Assembly (NCBI RefSeq): GCF_049243985.1
Contig: NC_135374.1
Span: 67,323,434 to 67,387,433, forward strand
Direction: 5' to 3'
Origin: Paroedura picta
Lineage: Eukaryota; Chordata; Lepidosauria; Squamata; Gekkonidae
DNA: 64,000 bases
Shown: positions 58,101-64,000 of the stretch, one piece after another
Numbering within the stretch: position 1 is the stretch's first letter
How the letters are laid out: each line of letters begins with the position of its first letter
Notes under the pieces: generated by a model
Database searches by the model: none
Seen by the model: only the letters and a program-made list of their open reading frames with translations
What the model was told of the DNA's origin: nothing
Program-made: the position numbers and the translations under genes

Positions 58101-61100
58101 ATAGATGGTTACATAATTACTGTAGAGTAGTAACACTGAACAGATTGAATAACTTTTAAATGGTTTTGTGTTTTCAATTCATAGTTTTAAAACCAGAAAA
58201 AGTAAAATTGGCTGCCTGTGGGAGAAATCATACTTTGATTTGTACAGGTATGTAACTTTTGTTTTTTATTTATTTATATTTTGGATTTATAACCCTTCGA
58301 TCTGAAAGTTGGCTCATGGCGGGTAACAACAATAATCCAACAATAAAAGCCCATTAAAACCCCAATCGACAATATTACAACCCCAAACAGATGGCAAAAC
58401 TTCATATGGGGAAAGACTTTATGAGGCATAGGGAGAAACCAACCTGCATCAAGATGTCTGCCGCCAATGTTGTGGCTAATTCTGACAGGAGTATGTATGT
58501 TGAGGTGAGCTTCCTGCATCAATCTTTAAGAATGGCTTTAAAAATCAATCAGTCCATCTAACTAATTGACTAATTGCTTATTGCCTCTCTTACTGCTGTG
58601 CAACCATAAATAGTAGTACTAAATCTAGAATCTTCCTACAAGTTCCTTCACTAAATGCTATGGTTGCAATACTGCACACAGTTCAGTCGTGGAAATAGGA
58701 CTAGGAGCTTTTCGGGATTACAACACAGCCACAATCTAAAGGGACAGTAAGCGTATTTGCAACTGAGAGCTCAGTACAAGAGCATGTTTCCACTTACAGA
58801 GGAAGAAGTACCTATTCTCTGTGCTGGTTCCTGCAAACCCCATTTTGTAGATAGCCAGTGTTCGATCTACACCGCAGCATAGTTACAATTTATTAAAGGG
58901 TGCAAGTGAATGCCGGGCATTCCCGTTTTCAGTGTTGTCATGGTGCTCATTTTCCTTGAACAGTATTGTAAAGAACACTGGTGCTAACCCTGTTTAATGA
59001 GATGACCATGACATATGCATGAGCAGAACATTTAGTGGGTTAGTACAGTAGTTTCCTATGGATAATTGGCTAATCTTTTATGTACAAATACCCTTGCAAT
59101 TTTTCATGGGGGAAGAAAAATTGGGGAAGAAATTGAGATAGTGGCAGATGGGGAAGAAATTGAGGTAGTGACAGATTTTATTTTTTTGGGCTCCAAGATC
59201 ACTCCAGATGGGGACTGCAGCAAAGAAATTAAAAGACGTTTGCTCCTGGGGAGGAAAGCCATGGCAAATCTAGACAGCATCCTAAAAAGCAGAGACATCA
59301 CACTGCCAACAAAAGTGCATTTAGTCAAGGCTATGGTATTCCCAGTTGCAATGTATGGCTGCGAAAGTTGGACCATAAGGAAGGCCGAGCGTCAAAGAAT
59401 TGAGGCTTTTGAACTCTGGTGCTGGAGAAAACTCTTGCAAGTCCCTTGGACTGCAAGGCGAACAAACCGATCAGTCCTAGAGGAGATCAGCCCTGACTGC
59501 TCCTTAGAAGGCCAGATCCTGAAGATGAAACTCAAATACTTTGGCCACCTCATGAGAAGGAAAGACTCCCTGGAGAAGAGCTTAATGCTGGGAGCGATTG
59601 AGGGCAAAAGAAGAAAGGGACGACAGAGAATGAGGTGGTTGGATGGAGTCACTGAAGCAGTCGGTGCAAATTTAAATGGTCTCCGGGGAATGGTAGAGGA
59701 CAGGAAGGCATGGAGGATCATTGTCCATGGGGTCGCGATGGGTCGGACAAGACCCCACCTAACAACAACAACAACCCTTACAATGAGTCAACACGCAGTA
59801 GAATCTCTCTTTTTTTTTAAATATAGTATGTGGAATATAGAATTTAAAAACTGAATTATCTCTTGCACTCTTGCAGCAGCAGGAGTTACTTCTTTGGCAT
59901 TCCATTTTATCAATAGCACCTACTTGTATGGCAGACTGCCTTTTCTATCTGCCCTAAAAATGAATTAAACCTTGAGAAAGACAGCTCCTTGGGCAGAGGA
60001 AGGGAGACACAGGAGTGAAGCGAAGCCTTTAGCAATAGTTTCCTAGAGCCAACAGGCAGCCTAGTCTGGATGATGAGCACAAGGATTCTTCAGTGCTCTC
60101 ACCCTCCTGTCCACTTGTCTTAGCAAGGGGCAGGGTCTGCTCTTCCTTTCCATGATTGGTCCTGCCTTCCTCAGAATAATCACAGCCTGCAGCTGAGATA
60201 AAGAACTTTTCATCATTGCCTTTCCCTCCCAATAGAACTTTGCAGCTCTTACCCTCCTGTGTTAAAATGATTATCTCTGCAGTTCACCTTTTGAAAAGAT
60301 CAAGGCAACAGAACCCACTTTTTGATGTGTGTAAAAAAATCCCCATGAACTGAACATGTCTGTTTATTTTTTGAAGTTTTGCTTTGAATGAGAATGTACT
60401 TGCTCTACAAGTGTTCTTCTCTGTCCAGAACAAGGGAAAGTGTATGCTGCTGGAGGTAACAGTGAAGGACAGTTGGGAATGGGTGACACAGAAGAAAGAA
60501 GCACATTTCACCTTGTCAGTTTTTTTACACACCAGCACAAGATTGAACAGCTGGCAGCTGGTTCCTACACTTCAGCAGCACTTACTGGTGAGAGCCGCAG
60601 CTAACACAGGAGATGTGTCGGAGAGGGGAGTTATTGCACTTGAGGGGTGCTTTTCCTTGCACATTTGTGAAAGCCCTGAGATTAAGATTACTTTGCATAC
60701 CTAAGAACAAGTTAGCCACTGAAAGTGTGAAGAGGCAATCCTAACACCTTGGAGACTCTGCTTCCATTGTTTCTAGATGATAGCTGCACCTTTGAACATT
60801 GTGCTATGCAATTATTTTTAGCAACTTAAAAAAACATTCAATTCTTTAAAGTACCTTTTAGCTATTTTCTAGATAGAAAATAGCTAAATGATAGAAATGT
60901 GGATTAATTTGGGGAAATAATCTTAGACATTCCAGAGATAAAGGTTTATATCAAGGAGAGATGTTCCTAAATATTGTGCCCTCCAATTTTGTTTTGATAT
61001 GAGAAAATTTTAGACAAGACACCTGCACACAGTAGGGGTTTGTGTCCATTCAGAATGGCACATTTCTCTCTCCCTTCCAATATCCCATGCTATATTATAA

Positions 61101-61902
61101 CCTTTCAAAATTCTCCTCTAACCTTCCCAAATTAAAAAAAATTGCATGATGTAGTGTAACTTTGTAGTTACAAAGTCACAGTGCTGTGTTTTGTATTATT
61201 TACTTCTTTACCATGGATGATCTCTATTTTTAGTGGATGGACAGCTTTTTATGTGGGGAGATAATTCTGAAGGACAAATTGGCTTGGCTGACAAAACAAA
61301 TGTGTGTGTGCCTCACCAAGTGGATGTTGGCAAACCTATTTCCTGGATCTCTTGTGGATATTACCACTCAGCCTTGATAACACGTAAGCCCCAAGATATA
61401 CATAGTAAGATTGTGCTGATTCTTTTTAAAGTTTTGCTTTTGTTTGTTTTCAACTTTTCATTCATTTTGATACCACTGCATTAATTTATTTTCTAGTGGT
61501 TTCTATGAGCAACATGTTTCTGGTTGTAATATTTTTGTTTTCCATGTAGTTTGGATGAAGTATTATAATATAATAGAGCCAGGGGAAATCAACAATGTTT
61601 GATTTTCTTTAGTTTTTGTAATACATTTTAAAAATCCCCTCATAGTTTTAAAATTAATGCACTTTCCTGTTAATACAGTGGTGGGAGACACACATAACTA
61701 TTACTCTTGTAGAGAATGATCTTTGTGTTCTATTTTTCTACAGGAGATGGTGAACTTTACACTTTTGGGGAACCTGAAAACGGAAAACTAGGCTTGTCAC
61801 GGGAGCAGCTGAAAAACAGCAGGGTTCCACAATTTGTTTCTGGAATTTCTGGTAGGGTTACTAAGGTCTCCTGTGGAGGAGGACATACAGTGGCTCTTGC
61901 AG
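54947..61902 (+). CDS. RPGR: RPGR, exons 1-7 (retinitis pigmentosa GTPase regulator), 3' part outside window
   Basis: RPGR sits at the connecting cilium/transition zone of photoreceptors and in other cilia, where its RCC1-like propeller binds PDE6D, RPGRIP1 and small GTPase partners. Seven coding exons are found with lengths 28, 126, 93, 63, 159, 150 and 159 bp. These equal the human exons as I recall them, total 778 bases, all with AG/GT borders and continuous phase. They encode about 259 residues with successive RCC1 repeats (for example [34 protein letters not shown] and [10 protein letters not shown], each followed by a SCGxxHT/S-type strand). The start has G at -3 and +4. Exon 8 (AVYTFGLGQFGQLGLG in human) is not found before 64000, so the rest, including the Glu/Gly-rich ORF15 region, lies to the right. 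No defects were seen. Orthology is supported by neighbouring OTC and TSPAN7. Confidence 0.97.
54975..56119 (+). other. RPGR: RPGR intron 1
   Basis: Starts in the CpG island and contains the foldback repeat at 55403-55620. Nothing else recognised. Confidence 0.6.
55403..55620. repeat. Foldback copy of the GAGTCCAGTAG repeat
   Basis: Outer ends match 20686-20862 ('agagtccaatagcac' left; 'cagaccaacacggctact' right). In addition AGAGTCCAATAGCAC (55411-55425) pairs with GTGCTATTAGACTCT (55567-55581), and AACTAGTTAGCATG (55471-55484) pairs with CATGCTAACTAG (55555-55566), giving a hairpin of about 170 bp. Confidence 0.6.
56120..56245 (+). CDS. RPGR: RPGR exon 2
   Basis: 126 bp, acceptor ttctag and donor gttggt. 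Encodes [20 protein letters not shown] and [15 protein letters not shown], the first RCC1 blade. Confidence 0.97.
56246..57044 (+). other. RPGR: RPGR intron 2
   Basis: AT-rich, no recognisable element. 56590-56800 is somewhat GC-richer and may be an old repeat. Confidence 0.5.
57045..57137 (+). CDS. RPGR: RPGR exon 3
   Basis: 93 bp, acceptor ctgtag and donor gtttgt. Encodes [20 protein letters not shown] and INKPTCVK. Confidence 0.97.
57138..58184 (+). other. RPGR: RPGR intron 3 with LINE fragment
   Basis: Holds a reversed L2/CR1-like LINE at 57160-57765 and G-run 57701-57713. The rest is unassigned. Confidence 0.55.
57160..57765 (-). mobile_element. L2/CR1-like LINE 3' fragment
   Basis: Reversed 3' tail (TTATTTATTATTTAATTTG) and 'gacttggtggaagagctct' with 'cagggccctgatctcct', blocks shared in the same order with 23226-24390. 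Decayed. Confidence 0.7.
58185..58247 (+). CDS. RPGR: RPGR exon 4
   Basis: 63 bp, acceptor tcatag and donor gtatgt. Encodes [20 protein letters not shown]. Confidence 0.97.
58248..60428 (+). other. RPGR: RPGR intron 4
   Basis: Contains a reversed LINE 3' end at 58262-58560 (TTTTATTTATTTATATTTTG then TGGCTCATGGCGGG) and the Bov-B element. 59860-60420 has no recognised element. Confidence 0.55.
59105..59780 (+). mobile_element. Bov-B (RTE) LINE, 3' third with open frame
   Basis: The open plus-strand frame carries the C-terminal Bov-B protein: [78 protein letters not shown] and [15 protein letters not shown]. It ends in [10 protein letters not shown], as in ruminant Bov-B. The 3' terminus GGTCGGACAAGACC leads to (AAC)n. 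The body is free of stops for over 220 codons, suggesting a fairly recent insertion, but endonuclease and most RT are missing. A 24-bp tandem duplication (GGGGAAGAAATTGAG units near 59122 and 59150) lies at its 5' edge. Confidence 0.93.
60429..60587 (+). CDS. RPGR: RPGR exon 5
   Basis: 159 bp, acceptor gtccag and donor gtgaga. Encodes [20 protein letters not shown], then [16 protein letters not shown]. Confidence 0.97.
60588..61233 (+). other. RPGR: RPGR intron 5
   Basis: AT-rich, nothing recognised. Confidence 0.5.
61234..61383 (+). CDS. RPGR: RPGR exon 6
   Basis: 150 bp, acceptor ttttag and donor gtaagc. Encodes [20 protein letters not shown] and [13 protein letters not shown]. Confidence 0.97.
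61384..61743 (+). other. RPGR: RPGR intron 6
   Basis: Short AT-rich intron, nothing recognised. Confidence 0.5.
61744..61902 (+). CDS. RPGR: RPGR exon 7
   Basis: 159 bp, acceptor ctacag and donor gtatat. Encodes [20 protein letters not shown] and [12 protein letters not shown]. Last RPGR exon in the window. Confidence 0.97.
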
Positions 61903-62409
61903 GTATATAACTGGTAACTTTATCCTGATTTCTGAATATCAAGATGTTTCATGCCCAAGACATTTGGGATCTGTATTTGGATTTCTTCAATAAATAAGTT
62001 GCAAAATCCAACCATGGGGGGGGGGGGGATGGTAGATGTTGAGATGGATACTTAATTCTTTCATCCCATACTGTTTTTCTGACAGAAACTCTCTCCCCTA
62101 AACAGCTCGTTGTCCCATTGTGGAAGAGAGATACTGTACAGGTGCCTGTCCTCCCCCACAACAGGGGTAAAACAGTTGTGGGGCAAGTTCTGTTAGAGAA
62201 ACAGTGTGGGAGGCAGTTAAAAACCTTACTCCACAGCGCCACAATCCATGTCTGTATTGGGATTCCTATGCTGCTTATTGTAGTAAAACTATACTTCTGA
62301 GAATCTGATCACATAGGTTGCTGTTGAGTTGAAACTGTTGTTTAGTTGAAACACTTGAGGCCTACTGCACAGGGTTGTTGTGCAGATGAAACAAGAAACA
62401 AAAGAACCT

Positions 62410-63040
62410 CTGCAACAGCATCCAGTTTCTGGTGCTGAATGCAGTTGCTAGGGTCCTCACTGGTTCATCTTGGAGGACCTTCATCCAGCCTGTGCTGAGG
62501 CAGCTGCATTGGTTACCAGTTATGGCCTGGATGAAGTTCAAGGTTTTAGTTTTGACTTTAAAGGCCATTCGCGGCTTGGGCCCTGCCTATCTGAGGGACC
62601 ACTTATCTCCTTATGCTTCCCACAGGGTTCTTTGCTCTGCAGGTACTAATCTGTTAGTGGTCTCTGGCCCTAGAGAGAGATGCCCAGGCTCGACCTGGAC
62701 CAGGGCCTTTTTGATCCTGGCTCTGACCTGGTGGACTTAGCTCCCAGGAGAGCTGATGGCCCTGACAGAGCTGTCAAAGTCCCACAGGGCCTGTAAAATG
62801 GAGCTCTTCTGCCAGGTCTTCAGGTCTGTTAAGATCAATGGGTCCCCTCAGGCTACACCATTCCATCTGACGAACCTCTTCGTGGACAGCTGTTGGGAGG
62901 CTGGAGGATTTTTCCTTCTACCATCTTGTGTTTGTGATTTTTATAGTTTTAGGGTTTTTATGGGATTTTATGGGGTGTTATCTTATGATCCGCCTTGAGT
63001 CCCAGGAGGAAGGCAGACTATAAATAGAATAAATAAATAC
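62410..63040 (+). mobile_element. L2-like LINE, ORF2 C-terminus and 3' end
   Basis: The plus-strand frame reads FIQPVLRQLHWLPVMAWMKF and KAIRGLGPAYLRDHLSPYA, the HITPVLRELHWLPV-type block of L2-clade LINEs, then RAFLILALTWW. It ends with the 3' block ATCCGCCTTGAGTCCCAGG and AATAAATAAATAC. Broken but well recognisable. Confidence 0.85.
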
Positions 63041-63607
63041 ATATATATACAATAATTACCTCAATGATCTTTATGTTTTTCTTGCTATTTTCTTGCTGTT
63101 TTAGTCTCACCACAAAACTTACCTAATGACAGTGAACCTGAAGCCTTTACACATTGCCCTAATATCATCTTGTAACTCATGGGAAGGTTTACAGAGTACT
63201 AAACCAGCCTGGTTCCTCAGAATCATAAGATGCTGTGTGTCAGATAGGGCCTGTCGCAGGAGGCTGCAAAGCCTTGCAGTGGGGAAGAGCCTCACCTTCC
63301 TTTGGAATGGCCCTCACCAGTATCTCCTCCACCTGGTAGTCCCCATAACCTCATCTTTCCCCTCTTCCTCTCCTTTCCAACTGCCCACTTTTTATCTGAC
63401 TCCCCTTCAGTTGTTGTATTTCTACATCTCATTGAGGAAAAACAGTTCATAGGGTTAAAATTTACATTTAAAATCTAAGAAATAACCTATAGTTCCCTTC
63501 TCTTCATGAAGAATTATAGTACCAGAATTTCCTTATATTCCTAATATTTTGCATATAGGCTGTACTAACTTTGTTTTTTTAATTTAGGAGATAATATAAA
63601 CCTTAGT

Positions 63608-63720
63608 ATTCATAACATAGATCCACTTTTCCCTGTCCCATTCATAATAGAGATCCCCTGTCCCTTCCATAATAGATCCACTTTCCCCTTTCCCTTTCAT
63701 AATAGAGATCTCATTCCTTT
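63608..63720 (+). repeat. Small minisatellite, about four ~25-32-bp units
   Basis: Units of the form TTCATAATAGAGATC plus CCCTGTCCC/CACTTTTCCC are repeated in tandem with variation. Located in RPGR intron 7. Confidence 0.8.
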
Positions 63721-64000
63721 GTCTATTTTTCATTAAGGCCATTACACCAAACCATCACACCTATAATTTGGCAGCAAAAAGAAGGTTGTTCACAACCACC
63801 AGGTAATGTATAGATTATAAACAGGCAAGGGACAACAGTTACCTTCACTGTAGTTCTTAGGTGACTGATTCTAAACTGTAACAAGATCACTGTAAAAGTT
63901 TCTTTGAAAGCTTTTTATTTATTTCTAGCTCTGCAAAAAAGTCTGAAAGACTGAATCAGCAGATGACTGATTTTATAGTAGTTTTGTTTGATTCAAATTG

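Larger units (their letters stand above)
61903..64000 (+). other. RPGR: RPGR intron 7 (left part)
   Basis: Contains a G-run (62017-62028), a LINE fragment and a small minisatellite. Exon 8 was not found. 63040-63600 is unassigned. Confidence 0.6.

Overview
The window looks like nuclear DNA of a squamate reptile (lizard or snake lineage). It carries spliced vertebrate genes in the order TSPAN7 - OTC - RPGR, with TSPAN7 and OTC on the minus strand and RPGR on the plus strand. This is the arrangement known from human Xp11.4. The repeats also fit a squamate: Bov-B LINE 3' ends, a Sauria-type tRNA SINE with a Bov-B-like tail, CR1/L2-like LINEs, a 5S-rRNA-derived SINE, a Penelope-like element, hAT and PIF/Harbinger-like DNA elements, and Helitrons. 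No bacterial, plasmid or CRISPR features are present. Most long open frames here are accidental readings of repeats or CpG islands. No species can be named from the sequence alone.

Region by region: 1-14262 is the start of a large first intron of TSPAN7, mostly AT-rich with scattered repeats. 13640-14860 is the TSPAN7 CpG-island promoter with coding exon 1. 14861-33112 is intergenic and repeat-rich (broken Gypsy-type relic, LINE pieces, two 0.9 kb PIF/Harbinger-like elements, hAT MITEs). 33113-52921 is the OTC locus on the minus strand. 52922-54946 separates OTC and RPGR head to head. 54947-64000 holds RPGR exons 1-7 of a gene that continues to the right.

OTC is the main biological observation. 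Exons 1, 2, 3, 5, 6, 7 and 8 have exactly the exon lengths I recall for human OTC, with clean splice sites and conserved active-site motifs. Exon 4, however, lacks 5 bp, which shifts the frame and brings an early stop. Exon 10 lacks 8 bp at its 5' end. Exon 9, which should carry the catalytic HCLP cysteine, could not be found. The last base of exon 4 is A where mammals have G. Together these suggest a recently lost OTC gene, unless they are assembly errors. RPGR exons 1-7 match the recalled human exon lengths and phases exactly and look functional.

Other notable items: two GC-rich Helitron-like elements inside the 3' part of OTC, one with an internal ~189-bp duplication; a family of three ~900-bp elements with CWG target duplications and a conserved CCAAT/GC-box block; a 1.4-kb hAT-like element with 7/8-matching target duplications; and a TATA-type core promoter with a short Kozak ORF about 750 bp upstream of RPGR.
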